A stretch of 64,000 nucleotides of DNA from Sphingomonas nostoxanthinifaciens (GCF_019930585.1 NZ_CP082839.1:3530001-3594000); one strand, 5' to 3'; counted from the first letter of the stretch, positions 28,312-37,403 are shown. The notes: a model not told the origin generated them from the letters alone. A program made the numbers and translations.

Positions 28312-29064
28312 ATGAACCAAGCCATGCCCGCCACCCCCGCCTGGCCGCCCGCCAGCACGCCGCGCCTGTTCGTCGACCAGCCATTGGGCGACGGCCTCCA
28401 TCTGTCGCTGGACGGCCCACAGGCCAATTATCTCGGCGCGGTGATGCGGTTGAAGCCGGGCGACCCGGTGCGGCTGTTCGACGATCGCACCGGCGAATGG
28501 CTGGCCGAGGTTGCGGACGCCGGCAAGCGCACGATCGCGCTCACCGTCACGCGGCAGCTGCGCGAGCGCGAGGCAGTGCCCGACATCTGGCTGCTGTTCG
28601 CGCCGATCAAGAAAGGCCCGATCGACTGGCTGGTCGAGAAAGCAACCGAGCTCGGCGTCGCGCGGATGCAGCCGATCATCACCCGCCGCACCATCGTCGA
28701 TCGCGTCAATCTCGACCGGCTGCGCGCGCACGCGATCGAGGCGGCCGAGCAATGCGACCGCACCGCATTGCCCGAACTGGCCGAGCCGACCACGCTCGAC
28801 GCGCTGCTGCGCGGCTGGGATGCGCGCCGCACCTTGCTGTTCGCCGACGAGACCGGCGGGACGCCGCTCGCGCAGGCCGCCGGCGCCGCGCCCGCCGCGA
28901 TCCTGATCGGCCCCGAAGGCGGCTTCACGCCGGAGGAACGCGACCGCATCCGCGCCACTGCGGGTGCGGTCGCGATCGCGCTCGGCCCGCGTATCCTGCG
29001 CGCCGAAACGGCGGCGGCGGCGGCGCTGGCGGTGTGGATGGCGACGGCCGGCGACTGGCGCTGA
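28312..29064 (+). CDS. rsmE: 16S rRNA (uracil1498-N3)-methyltransferase
   Basis: 250 residues, an SPOUT methyltransferase with an N-terminal PUA-like domain. Signatures are KKGPIDWLVEKATELGV near 100, IEAAEQCDRTALPE near 142, and the SAM knot IGPEGGFTPEERDRI near 202 with LGPRILRAETAAAAAL. Another ATG lies four codons downstream; neither has a strong ribosome site. Confidence 0.95.
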   Translation: MNQAMPATPAWPPASTPRLFVDQPLGDGLHLSLDGPQANYLGAVMRLKPGDPVRLFDDRTGEWLAEVADAGKRTIALTVTRQLREREAVPDIWLLFAPIKKGPIDWLVEKATELGVARMQPIITRRTIVDRVNLDRLRAHAIEAAEQCDRTALPELAEPTTLDALLRGWDARRTLLFADETGGTPLAQAAGAAPAAILIGPEGGFTPEERDRIRATAGAVAIALGPRILRAETAAAAALAVWMATAGDWR

Positions 29065-29118
29065 CGGCCCGAACGAGGGCCTAGCGTACCGATCGGTAGG
29101 CAGCTAAGGCGCCGCCCC

Positions 29119-30492
29119 ATGACGACGCGTACGGCCGACGCCGGCCCCGACCCCCTGATCGAGAGCCGGGCCGACCTGATCGGTCTGTTCGCCCGTGGCG
29201 AAAAGACCAAGGATCGCTGGCGGATCGGCACCGAGCACGAGAAATTCGTCTTCTCGACCACCGATCATCACGCCCCCTCCTACGAGGAGAAAGGCGGCAT
29301 CCACGCGCTGATGATCGGCCTCACAAAATTCGGGTGGGAGCCGGTCTATGAGGGCGAGAATATCATCGCGCTCTCCGGCCCCGACGGCGCGATCAGCCTC
29401 GAGCCCGCCGGCCAGTTCGAATTGTCGGGCGCGCCGCTCGAAAACCTTCACGAGACCGGCGCAGAGACCGCCCGCCATATCGCGCAGGTGAACGAGATCG
29501 GCGCGAAGCTTGGCATGGGTTTCCTCGGCCTCGGCTTCTGGCCGGACAAGACCCGCGCCGAGCTGCCGATCATGCCCAAGGGCCGCTACGAGATCATGCT
29601 GCGCCACATGCCGCGCGTCGGCAGCCTCGGGCTCGACATGATGCTGCGCACCTGCACCATCCAGACCAACCTCGATTATGCGAGCGAGGCGGACATGGTG
29701 AAGAAGTTTCGCGTCAGCCTCGCGCTGCAGCCGCTCGCGACCGCCTTGTTCGCCAATTCGCCCTTCACCGAGGGCAAGCCCAACGGCTTCCTCTCCTATC
29801 GCAGCCACATCTGGACCGACACCGATCCGCACCGCACCGGCATGCTGCCGTTCGTGTTCGAGGACGGCTTCGGTTACGAGCGCTACGCCGATTACATGCT
29901 CGGCGTGCCGATGTATTTCGTGTTCCGCGACGGCAAATATATCGACGCGGCGGGGCTCGATTTCCGCGATTTCCTCGCCGGAAAATTGTCGGTGCTTCCG
30001 GGCGAGACGCCGCGCATCGCCGACTGGTCCGATCATCTGTCGACCGCTTTCCCCGAGGTGCGGCTGAAGAGCTTCCTCGAGATGCGTGGCGCCGACGGCG
30101 GCCCGCTCGAGACGATCTCGGCGCTGCCGGCTTTCTGGGTCGGGCTGCTCTACGACGATCAGGCGCTCGACGCGGCGTGGGACGAAGTGAAGCACTGGAC
30201 GATCGAGGACCATCGCCGCATCCGCGCCGAAGTGCCGAAGCTCGGCCTCGCCGCCACCGGCCCGCGCGGGCGGACCTTCCAGCAGCTCGGCAAGCAGATC
30301 CTCGAAATCTCGCGCCGCGGCCTCGCCGCACGCCGTCGCCTCAACGCCGCGGGCGACGACGAGACCGGCTTCCTCGCGCCGCTGCACGAGATCGTCGAAA
30401 GCGGCAAGGTGCCGGCGCAGCGCCTGCTCGACCTGTATCATGGCGCATGGGGTGGCGACCTCAGCCGCGTCTACGAGACCGCGCGCTACTGA
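29119..30492 (+). CDS. gshA: Glutamate-cysteine ligase (plant/alphaproteobacterial type)
   Basis: 457 residues of the GCS2 family found in plants and alphaproteobacteria. Signatures are WRIGTEHEKFVFS near 35, SLEPAGQFELSGAPL near 95 (ATP/Mg2+ loop), and MLRTCTIQTNLDYASE near 180. It makes gamma-glutamylcysteine, the first step of glutathione synthesis. A glutathione S-transferase lies 3 kb downstream. Confidence 0.95.
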   Translation: MTTRTADAGPDPLIESRADLIGLFARGEKTKDRWRIGTEHEKFVFSTTDHHAPSYEEKGGIHALMIGLTKFGWEPVYEGENIIALSGPDGAISLEPAGQFELSGAPLENLHETGAETARHIAQVNEIGAKLGMGFLGLGFWPDKTRAELPIMPKGRYEIMLRHMPRVGSLGLDMMLRTCTIQTNLDYASEADMVKKFRVSLALQPLATALFANSPFTEGKPNGFLSYRSHIWTDTDPHRTGMLPFVFEDGFGYERYADYMLGVPMYFVFRDGKYIDAAGLDFRDFLAGKLSVLPGETPRIADWSDHLSTAFPEVRLKSFLEMRGADGGPLETISALPAFWVGLLYDDQALDAAWDEVKHWTIEDHRRIRAEVPKLGLAATGPRGRTFQQLGKQILEISRRGLAARRRLNAAGDDETGFLAPLHEIVESGKVPAQRLLDLYHGAWGGDLSRVYETARY

Positions 30493-30500
30493 ACGACCGC

Positions 30501-30576
30501 GTGCTCCTGCGCAGGCAGGAGCCCAGAGCTTCGGATGACCGCGCCCACCGCCTGGGCTCCTGCCTGCGCAGAAGCA
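30501..30576. repeat. REP-like palindrome, 'ctcctgcgca(g)gcaggagccca' family, copy 1
   Basis: Arms GTGCTCCTGCGCAGGCAGGA and TCCTGCCTGCGCAGAAGCAC enclose about 27 bases. A related palindrome with GCACGCAGGAG in place of GCAGGCAGGAG is at 34239-34320, so this is a distinct family from the CCGGACTTGTTCCGG one. Confidence 0.8.
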
Positions 30577-30631
30577 CGGTTGCGCGCACCGCTCCGGTCG
30601 CATCCCGCTTGCCAAGGCGCGCGAAACGACC

Positions 30632-32710
30632 ATGCTGCGCGCCATGAAGACCCCGCTCCGCACCGCTTTCGCCGCTCTCCTCCTCGCCGCCGCGCCCGCG
30701 GCCATCGCCGCCGCACCGATCGCGCCCGCGCGCACCTTCGGCCCGCTCGACCTGTTCGGGCTGGAGGCGGCGAGCGATCCGCAGATCAGCCCGGACGGGA
30801 CGAAGATTGTCTACGTCCGCAAATCCAACGACATCATGACCGATCGCGCGCGCTCGACGCTGTGGCTGGTCGACGTGAAAAGCGGCGCGCAGACCCCGCT
30901 GGTCGCCAGCGCCGGCGCGCATCTCAATCCGCGCTGGTCGCCCGACGGCACGCGCCTCGCTTATATCTCCACCGCCGACGGCGGCGGCGCGCAGCTCTAC
31001 GTCCGCTGGATGACGCCGGGCGGTGGCACCGCGCGCGTCACCAGCCTGCCCTCGACGCCGGGCGCGGTGGCATGGTCGCCCGACGGTACGCGGCTGGCCT
31101 ATCTGCTGACGGTGCCCGGCACGGCCGCAACCCTCGGCACCCCGCTCGCCAAGCCCGAAGGCGCGCAATGGGCGCCGTCGCTGCAGGTCATCACCAAGCT
31201 CGTCTACCGGCAGGACGAGGGCGGCTATGGCGCGCCCGGCTTCGACCATCTGTTCGTGATCGCGGCCGACGGTGGCAGCCCGCGCCAGCTCACCTTCGGG
31301 TCGCAGGACGAGGAAGGGCCGCTGTCGTGGACGAAGGACGACCGCACGATCCTCGTCGCCAGCAACCGCACCGACGATGCCGAGCGCAACCCCAACCGCA
31401 CCGACATCTTCGCGGTCGACGTCGCGAGCGGCGCGACCAGCCAGCTCACCCACCGCGCCGGCCCGAACGGCAATGCGGTGGTCTCGCCCGACGGCGCGCA
31501 CATCGCCTATCTCGGCTTCGAGGACCGATTGCTCGGCAGCCAGACGGTGTTGCTGTCGGTGATGGACCGCGACGGCAACCATGATCGCGTACTGACCGCC
31601 AAGCTCGATCGCAGCGTGGGCAGCCCGGTATGGGCGGCCGACGGCAAGGCGATCTACGTCAAATATGACGATCATGGCGTGACGCGCGTCGCCCGCGTCG
31701 GCCTCGACGGCGCGATCCGCACCGAGGTCGAGGGATTGGTCCAGTCGGTGTTCGACCGGCCCTATACCGGCGGCGCTTTCTCGGTCGCGAAGGACGGCAC
31801 GGTCGCCTTCACCGGCGGCACCGCGCTCCGCCCGGCCGACGTGATGATCGCGCATGGCGGCGCCGCGCGGCGGCTGACCCAGCTCAACGAGGAAGCGCTG
31901 TCGGCCAAGGCGCTGGGCCAGGTGCGTCATTTGTCCGTGACCTCCGCCTTCGATCGCGCGCCGATCGATGCGTGGATGGTGACACCGCCCGATTTCGATC
32001 CGTCGCGCAAATATCCGATGATCCTGGAGATCCACGGCGGGCCGTTCGCTGCCTACGGCCCGTCTTTCTCGTCGGACGACCAGCTCTATGCGGCGGCGGG
32101 ATATGTCGTGCTCTACGCCAATCCGCGCGGCTCGACCTCCTATGGGGAGGCGTTCGCCAACCAGATCCACCACAGCTATCCCGCGCACGATTATGACGAC
32201 CTGATGTCGGCGGTCGATGCCGCGATCGCGGACGGGCATGTCGACGCCGACCGGCTCTACGTCACCGGCGGCTCGGGCGGCGGACTGCTCACCTCGTGGA
32301 TCGTCGGCAAGACCGACCGCTTCAAGGCGGCCGCCGCACAGAAGCCGGTGATCGACTGGGCGAGCTTCGTGCTCACCGCCGACCAGACCAATTATTTCGC
32401 CAAATATTGGTTCGGCAAATTCCCGTGGGAGGATCCGCAGGGTTATTGGGCGCGCTCGCCGCTCAGCCTCGCCGGCAACGTCAAGACGCCGACGCTCGTC
32501 GTCGTCGGCAGCGCCGATTATCGCACGCCGGTGAGCGAGGCCGAGCAATTCTACACCGCGCTCAAATTGCGCGGCGTGCCGACCGAACTGGTCAAGGTGC
32601 CCGGCGCCAACCACGAGGGGCTGGCGGAGAAGCCGTCGCAATCGGCCGCCAAGGCCGAGGCGATCCTCGCCTGGTTCGGACGCTATGGCGGCGAGCCGGC
32701 ACGGCCCTGA
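30632..32710 (+). CDS. Exported S9-family peptidase (acylaminoacyl/dipeptidyl peptidase type)
   Basis: 692 residues (or 688 from the second ATG at 30644). A signal peptide precedes a beta-propeller with TolB-like repeats (NPRWSPDGTRLAYIS, VAWSPDGTRLAYLL), then an alpha/beta-hydrolase peptidase domain with nucleophile GGSGGG (TGGSGGGLLTSWIVG near 550), Asp in SADYRTPVSEAEQFY and His in PGANHEG. It cleaves peptides in the periplasm. It is followed closely by a dienelactone hydrolase gene with a strong ribosome site. Confidence 0.92.
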   Translation: MLRAMKTPLRTAFAALLLAAAPAAIAAAPIAPARTFGPLDLFGLEAASDPQISPDGTKIVYVRKSNDIMTDRARSTLWLVDVKSGAQTPLVASAGAHLNPRWSPDGTRLAYISTADGGGAQLYVRWMTPGGGTARVTSLPSTPGAVAWSPDGTRLAYLLTVPGTAATLGTPLAKPEGAQWAPSLQVITKLVYRQDEGGYGAPGFDHLFVIAADGGSPRQLTFGSQDEEGPLSWTKDDRTILVASNRTDDAERNPNRTDIFAVDVASGATSQLTHRAGPNGNAVVSPDGAHIAYLGFEDRLLGSQTVLLSVMDRDGNHDRVLTAKLDRSVGSPVWAADGKAIYVKYDDHGVTRVARVGLDGAIRTEVEGLVQSVFDRPYTGGAFSVAKDGTVAFTGGTALRPADVMIAHGGAARRLTQLNEEALSAKALGQVRHLSVTSAFDRAPIDAWMVTPPDFDPSRKYPMILEIHGGPFAAYGPSFSSDDQLYAAAGYVVLYANPRGSTSYGEAFANQIHHSYPAHDYDDLMSAVDAAIADGHVDADRLYVTGGSGGGLLTSWIVGKTDRFKAAAAQKPVIDWASFVLTADQTNYFAKYWFGKFPWEDPQGYWARSPLSLAGNVKTPTLVVVGSADYRTPVSEAEQFYTALKLRGVPTELVKVPGANHEGLAEKPSQSAAKAEAILAWFGRYGGEPARP

Positions 32711-32732
32711 TACAAGAAGCGGAGGAGAGGAT

Positions 32733-33611
32733 ATGGACGAGGATCTGCGCCGGCGCGCCATCGCGCTCTACGATCGCTTCACGCACGACCATGGCAACCG
32801 TCGCGCCTTCATGCGCGACATGGTGGCGCTGACCGGCAGCGTCGCCGCCGCCGAGATGCTGGCCGGCAGCATCGCCGCCAGCCCCGCCGCCGCGGCGATC
32901 GTGCCGCCCGACGACAAGAGGCTGAAGACCAGCAACATCCACTGGACGGTCGCGCCGGGGCGCGAGTTGCACGGCTACATGGCGCTGCCCGCGAAGGCGC
33001 GCGGGCACCAGCCGGCGGTGATGGTGGTGCACGAAAATCGCGGGCTCACCGATCATATCCGCGATGTCGCGCGGCGCGTGGCGCTGGCCGGCTTCGTCGC
33101 CTGCGCGCCCGATTTCCTGTCGGGCGTTGGCGGCACGCCGGCCGACGAGGATCAGGCGCGCGCGATGATCGGCAAGCTCGATCTCGCCCAGACCACCGCC
33201 GATGCGGTCGGCACGGTGCGCTGGCTGGGCGGCAACGCCTTCGCCACCGGCAAGGTGGGGGCGATCGGCTTCTGCTGGGGCGGTGCGCTGGTCAATCGCA
33301 CCGCGGTCGCCGCCGGCAGCGCGCTCACCGCCGCCGTGCCTTATTATGGCCCCGCGCCCGATCCGTCCGAGGCGATCAAGGTCAAGGCGGCGATGCTGCT
33401 CCATTATGGCGCGCTCGACGATCGGGTGAACGCCACCGGCCGGCCGTGGGTGGCGGCGCTGCAGGCGGCGGGCGTGCCCGCGCAGGCCTATTTCTACGAG
33501 GGCGCCAACCACGCCTTCAACAACGACACCTCGGCCGAGCGCTACGATCCCGCCGCCGCCAAGCTGGCGTGGGAGCGCACGATCGCCTTCCTCAAGGAGC
33601 GACTGGCATGA
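32733..33611 (+). CDS. Dienelactone-hydrolase-family protein
   Basis: 292 residues; ATG 32733 follows GGAGGAGAGG at 32721. The N-terminus carries NRRAFMRDMVALTGSVAAAE, which resembles a twin-arginine-type signal. The hydrolase has a Cys nucleophile loop GFCWGGALVNR near 188, HGALDDRVNATG (Asp) and EGANHAFNNDTS (His), the Cys-Asp-His triad of dienelactone hydrolases. Substrate unknown. It overlaps the GST gene by ATGA. Confidence 0.9.
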   Translation: MDEDLRRRAIALYDRFTHDHGNRRAFMRDMVALTGSVAAAEMLAGSIAASPAAAAIVPPDDKRLKTSNIHWTVAPGRELHGYMALPAKARGHQPAVMVVHENRGLTDHIRDVARRVALAGFVACAPDFLSGVGGTPADEDQARAMIGKLDLAQTTADAVGTVRWLGGNAFATGKVGAIGFCWGGALVNRTAVAAGSALTAAVPYYGPAPDPSEAIKVKAAMLLHYGALDDRVNATGRPWVAALQAAGVPAQAYFYEGANHAFNNDTSAERYDPAAAKLAWERTIAFLKERLA

Positions 33612-34231
33612 GCGACGACCTGATCCTCTATTCCAACCCGATGTCGCGCGGGCGCATCACGCGCTGGATGCTCGAGGAGGTCGGCCGGCCCTATCGCGTC
33701 GAATATCTCGATTTCGCGGCGCTGAAGGGCGCGGACTATCGCGCACTCAACCCGATGGGCAAGGTGCCGACCCTGCGCCACGGCGACGCGGTGGTGACCG
33801 AAGTCGCGGCGATCTGTGCCTACCTCGCCGCTGCCTTTCCCGAGGCCGGGCTGATGCCGGAGCCCGGCACACCCGCCAGCGCGGACTATCATCGCTGGCT
33901 GTTCTTTGTCGCCGGCCCGGCCGAGGCGGCGATCACCGCCAAGGCGTTCGGCGTGCTGCCGCCGGCGGACAAGAGCAAGGGCGTCGGCTTTGGCACCTAC
34001 GAGGAGATGCTCGACACGCTGGAAACCGCCGTCACCGGCAAGACCTATCTGGCGGGCGATCGGTTCAGCGCGGCCGACGTCGCAGCAGGCTCGCAGATCG
34101 GCTTCGGGCTGCAATTCGGCACGATCGAGGCGCGCCCCGCCTTCGTCGATTACTGGGCCGGGATGACCGCGCGCCCGGCCTACCAGCGCGCCGGCGCGCT
34201 CGACAACGCGGCGATGCCGGCGCGGGAATAG
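33608..34231 (+). CDS. Glutathione S-transferase
   Basis: 207 residues from ATG 33608, overlapping the previous stop. The N-terminal thioredoxin-like GST domain begins LILYSNPMSRGRITRWMLEE with the cis-Pro turn MGKVPTLRHGD near 55 and VTEVAAICAYLA. A helical C-domain follows with YLAGDRFSAADVAAGSQIG. It is probably translationally coupled to the hydrolase; the pair suggests detoxification of electrophiles. Confidence 0.92.
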   Translation: MSDDLILYSNPMSRGRITRWMLEEVGRPYRVEYLDFAALKGADYRALNPMGKVPTLRHGDAVVTEVAAICAYLAAAFPEAGLMPEPGTPASADYHRWLFFVAGPAEAAITAKAFGVLPPADKSKGVGFGTYEEMLDTLETAVTGKTYLAGDRFSAADVAAGSQIGFGLQFGTIEARPAFVDYWAGMTARPAYQRAGALDNAAMPARE

Positions 34232-34238
34232 ATTTATG

Positions 34239-34320
34239 CCGTTCTCCTGCGCACGCAGGAGCCCAGGGCCGCGCAAGTGCCCCCGTGACGCTCTGGCCTC
34301 CTGCGTGCGCAGGAGAACGG
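34239..34320. repeat. REP-like palindrome, 'ctcctgcgca(g)gcaggagccca' family, copy 2
   Basis: Arms CCGTTCTCCTGCGCACGCAG and CTGCGTGCGCAGGAGAACGG enclose about 42 bases, between the GST stop and the Bax-inhibitor gene terminator. It is the relative of the 30501-30576 repeat. Confidence 0.85.
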
Positions 34321-34330
34321 AAGCCATATA

Positions 34331-34367
34331 CAAAGAAAAGGGCCCGGCGGAGCGATCCGCCGGGCCC
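34331..34367 (-). terminator. Intrinsic terminator of the Bax-inhibitor-1 gene
   Basis: On the minus strand a perfect 12-bp stem (GGGCCCGGCGGA with TCCGCCGGGCCC) with a 4-base loop is followed by TTTTCTTTG. This is the classic Rho-independent arrangement 26 bases after the stop at 34393. Confidence 0.85.
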
Positions 34368-34392
34368 GATTTCGTTCAGCCTGTCGCTGCGA

Positions 34393-35133
34393 TCAGCGGC
34401 GATCGCCCATGAAGCGCAGCAGGAACATGAACATGTTGATGAAGTCGAGGTAGAGTTGCAGCGCACCCATCACCACCGACTTGCCGGCGAAGGCGGTGCC
34501 GCCGACCGCGAAGTACATGCTCTTGATCTTCTGCGTGTCGTAGGCGGTGAGGCCGGCGAACAGCAGCACGCCAAGGATGCTGATCGCAAGATCGAGCCCG
34601 GTCGAGCGCAGGAACATGTTGATGAGCATCGCCACCATGATGCCGATCACGCCCATGATGAGGAAGCTGCCGAAGCCCGACAGATCCTTCTTGGTCGTGT
34701 AGCCGTAGAGGCTGAGCGCGCCGAACGCCGCGGCGCTGGCGAAGAAGGTCTGCGCGACCGAGGCGCCGGTATAGACCAGCAGCACCGTCGACAGCGACAG
34801 GCCCATCAGCACGGCATAGGCCCAGAACAACGCCTTGGCAGTGGTCTCGGTGATGCGGTTGATGCCGAAGCTCAGCCACATGACCACGCCCAGCGGCGCG
34901 AGCATCACGATCCAGCCGAGGCCCGACGGGCGGCCCTGCGGCGTGAACAGCATGCTCATATACGGGCTGTTGGCGAACAGCAGCGCGACGACGCCGGTCA
35001 GCAGCACGCCCGACGCCATGTAATTGTAGACGGAAAGCATATACGACCGGAGACCCGCATCATATGCGGCCTCGCGCGCGCCGACGTTGGTCGTCCTCGC
35101 AGCGGTCGCCCAGGGGTCGGACCAATTGGCCAT
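34393..35133 (-). CDS. Bax inhibitor-1/YccA family membrane protein
   Basis: 246 residues from ATG 35133, with AGGAG about 10 bases upstream (the open frame continues 35 codons up without a good start). It has seven hydrophobic segments; family landmarks are SYMLSVYNYMASGVLLTG near 28, TYTG-like LVYTGASVAQTFF, and AYDTQKIKSMYFAVGG near 205 with the conserved YDTQ. BI-1 proteins are membrane Ca2+-leak or stress-response proteins and FtsH-linked modulators in bacteria. Confidence 0.93.
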   Translation of the reverse strand: MANWSDPWATAARTTNVGAREAAYDAGLRSYMLSVYNYMASGVLLTGVVALLFANSPYMSMLFTPQGRPSGLGWIVMLAPLGVVMWLSFGINRITETTAKALFWAYAVLMGLSLSTVLLVYTGASVAQTFFASAAAFGALSLYGYTTKKDLSGFGSFLIMGVIGIMVAMLINMFLRSTGLDLAISILGVLLFAGLTAYDTQKIKSMYFAVGGTAFAGKSVVMGALQLYLDFINMFMFLLRFMGDRR

Positions 35134-35445
35134 TTCGAATAGGCTCCTATCGCGCCATGATCGGCGCATCGTGCGGAATATCGGCCTGTCGCCGCCGTTT
35201 TTCAAGCGGAAGCGGTGGCCGGCCCCACGCATGTGCATTTAGGAAGCACGGGCTGAACCGGGCCTGTCCGGCGTGTGTCAAAGTATTGCCGGGCCGCGCC
35301 GCGGGCGCGCCAAGTCGATTAGCTCCAAAACGTGCGAATCGACTTGGGCAGTGCGAGTATAAGAGCAGGGTTGGCCGCACGGACTGAGGCCGCCCCGCCG
35401 GTCGATCGCGCTTCTGCGACGGCGCGGCATGGCCTAGGATCGGGC
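35134..35445. other. 312-base intergenic stretch with a perfect 11-bp inverted repeat
   Basis: No gene found. CCAAGTCGATT (35310-35320) and AATCGACTTGG (35337-35347) form a perfect stem around a 16-base loop that has no T-run after it. It could be an operator, a processed leader or a weak terminator for DNA read from the left. Confidence 0.5.
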
Positions 35446-35978
35446 ATGCACCGCCTGTTCGTCGCCCTGCGTCCCCCGCCCGCGATGCGGCGGCAATTGC
35501 TCGCGCTGATGGGCGGGGTGCCGGGCGCGCGCTGGCAGGATGACGCACAGCTCCACCTGACGCTCCGCTTCATCGGCGAGGTTGATAGCCGGACCGCGGA
35601 GGATGTCGCCGCAGCGCTCGATACCGTCGCCGGACCGTGCCCGACGCTCGCGCTCGCCGGCACGAGCACGTTCGATCGCAAGGGCGCACCGCATACGTTG
35701 TGGGCGGGTGTCGCGGCAGATGCGGCGCTCGCGACGCTGCATGCCAAGATCGAGCGCGCTTGGTGGTGGCTGGCCTGCCGCCGGAGCCGCGCAGCTTTCG
35801 CCCGCACATCACGCTCGCGCGGCTTGATCGCTCGGCGGGCCCGGTCGAACCGTTCCTGCTGCGGACCGCCGCATTGCGCAGCGCGCCGGCATCGATCGAC
35901 GCCTTCATCCTGTACGAAAGCCGGCTCGGCCATGATGGCGTCAGCTATGACGCGGTCGCGCGCTACGCGCTCGCCTGA
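35446..35978 (+). pseudogene. thpR: RNA 2',3'-cyclic phosphodiesterase (LigT/ThpR), frameshifted
   Basis: The first HxTx motif (HLTLRF) lies in the frame starting at ATG 35446 (MHRLFVALRPPP). The second (HITLARL) and the proper C-terminus (DAFILYESRLGHDGVSYDAVARYALA, split here only in discussion) lie in the next frame. The switch falls at 35760/35761: reading ...KIERA then re-using the last T of GCT gives LVVAGLPPEPRSFRPHIT, as expected for the family. So one base is missing in the run GCGCTTGGTGG. Either the gene is recently inactivated or the assembly has a single-base error. Without the shift the frame runs into junk to 36105. Confidence 0.85.
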
Positions 35979-36019
35979 CGGTCGGCAATCGGGCCGGCGC
36001 ATGACCGGCCGCGCGCGGG

Positions 36020-36056
36020 CAAAGAAAAAGGGCCGGCCGTTTCCGGCCGACCCCTT
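36020..36056 (-). terminator. Intrinsic terminator of the OmpA-like gene
   Basis: Minus-strand stem GGGTCGGCCG / CGGCCGGCCC with a GAAA loop, followed by TTTTTCTTT. It lies about 20 bases after the stop at 36077. Confidence 0.88.
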
Positions 36057-36076
36057 TTCAGATCGTCTTGATCGAC

Positions 36077-37201
36077 TTACTGACCGGCGTTCGGTCCGTA
36101 GGTGATCTCCACGCGGCGGTTCTGCGGCTCGCGCACACCGTCGGCGGTCTGCACCAGCAGCTTCGTCTCGCCGAAGGCCTGCGTCTGCATCACGCCATCG
36201 GGCACGCCCTTGCCGGCGAGGTAAGCCTTCACCGAGTCCGCGCGACGCTGCGACAGACCCATGTTGTAGCTCGCCGAGCCCGACGTGTCGGTGTAGCCGG
36301 CCAGCATGACCTGCGCCTGGCCGGTCGTGCTGTAGGCCTGCGCCGCATTGTCGAGGATCGACGCTGCCTCAGGCGTGATTTCCGACTTGTTCCAGTCGAA
36401 GAACACGATGAACGGCCCCGGGTTCGCCACGGGCGGCGGCGGAGGCGGAGGCGGCGGCGGCGGGGGAGGCGGCGGCGGGGGCGGCGGGGGCGGCGGCGGG
36501 GGCGGCGGTGCTGCCGGCTCGCCGAAGTTGTACACGATGCTCGCCAGCAGGCTGCTCGAACGGTAACGACCCGTCGAGAGGCCGGCCGCCGTCGCGTTGC
36601 CCGTGCTGCTCGGAACGCGGATGCCGCTCTCGTTGAAGAAGCGGTACTTGGCGCCGATGTCGATGTGGTCGGTCACGGGGTACAGCACGCCGGCGATCGC
36701 CTGCCACGCGAAGCGCGTGTCGCTGCCGTCGAGGAAGGTGTTGCCACCGTTCAGACGCCAGATGCCGTAGTGGACGCGGCCGACGCCGACGCCGCCGCCG
36801 ACGAAGCCGCTCAGGCCCTTGTCGTCGCCGAAGTTCAGCAGGGCGTTGCCCATGAAGCTGAGCACCGACGTGTTGCCGCTGTGGTCGCTGTTATAGCTGC
36901 CCGCAGCCTGACCGTTGATGGTCGTGCCGGTGTTGTGCGTCTTCAGCTCGGTGTGCTTGTAGCCCACTTCGCCTTCGAGGCGAACGATGCCGAGGTCGTA
37001 GCCGACAATACCGTCGACGTCGTACAGACCGTTCTTCGACTTGGCCTGGTCCGCGCTATCGACCGCGCCGATGTTGACCTTCTGAGTCTCGGCGATGATG
37101 CCGCCGCCTTCGACGCCGACATACCATGCCTTGTCCTTTGCCAGGACAGGCGACGCGAGCGCCGTTGACGCCAACCCGGCGATCAGGGCTAGTTTACGCA
37201 T
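36077..37201 (-). CDS. OmpA-family outer-membrane protein with beta-barrel and polyproline linker
   Basis: 374 residues from ATG 37201, preceded by AAGGGGA. A signal peptide (residues 1-21, ending LA-KD) precedes an eight-stranded OmpA-like barrel (YVGVEGGG, FVGGGVGVGRVHYG, ending in YNFGEP). A run of 26 consecutive prolines follows, then a peptidoglycan-binding OmpA domain (FIVFFDWNKSEITPEA, LAGYTDTSGSASYN, SQRRADSVKAYL, NRRVEITYG). It would tether the outer membrane to the wall. The linker is unusually long and uniform. About 200 non-coding bases lie upstream. Confidence 0.95.
   Translation of the reverse strand: MRKLALIAGLASTALASPVLAKDKAWYVGVEGGGIIAETQKVNIGAVDSADQAKSKNGLYDVDGIVGYDLGIVRLEGEVGYKHTELKTHNTGTTINGQAAGSYNSDHSGNTSVLSFMGNALLNFGDDKGLSGFVGGGVGVGRVHYGIWRLNGGNTFLDGSDTRFAWQAIAGVLYPVTDHIDIGAKYRFFNESGIRVPSSTGNATAAGLSTGRYRSSSLLASIVYNFGEPAAPPPPPPPPPPPPPPPPPPPPPPPPPPVANPGPFIVFFDWNKSEITPEAASILDNAAQAYSTTGQAQVMLAGYTDTSGSASYNMGLSQRRADSVKAYLAGKGVPDGVMQTQAFGETKLLVQTADGVREPQNRRVEITYGPNAGQ
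36431..36508 (-). repeat. Low-complexity CCN tract coding 26 prolines
   Basis: On the plus strand the region is NGG triplets only (mostly CGG, with GGG and AGG interruptions), read on the minus strand as 26 Pro codons. It is prone to slippage and copy-number change, and translation should need elongation factor P. Confidence 0.9.
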
Positions 37202-37403
37202 TGTGGTCCCCTTTTCCTTACTAGGGTTCTTAACAGGTAACGAAACCAACTAATCTCGTCCTGAGTTCTACGCAAGCGCGCAAAAGCATGGACTGTTGCC
37301 GAAATGTCTCGGTCACAAATCGCCCCTTTGCATCGCTCGAACCCGTTGAACGCTGCCCCTAAACACCGTCGTTCGCGAAAGTTTCCCGCACCCGCGAAAA
37401 ATA

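Noticed and set aside
36348..36566. Poly-glycine frame on the plus strand
   Set aside because: Reverse reading of the polyproline linker.
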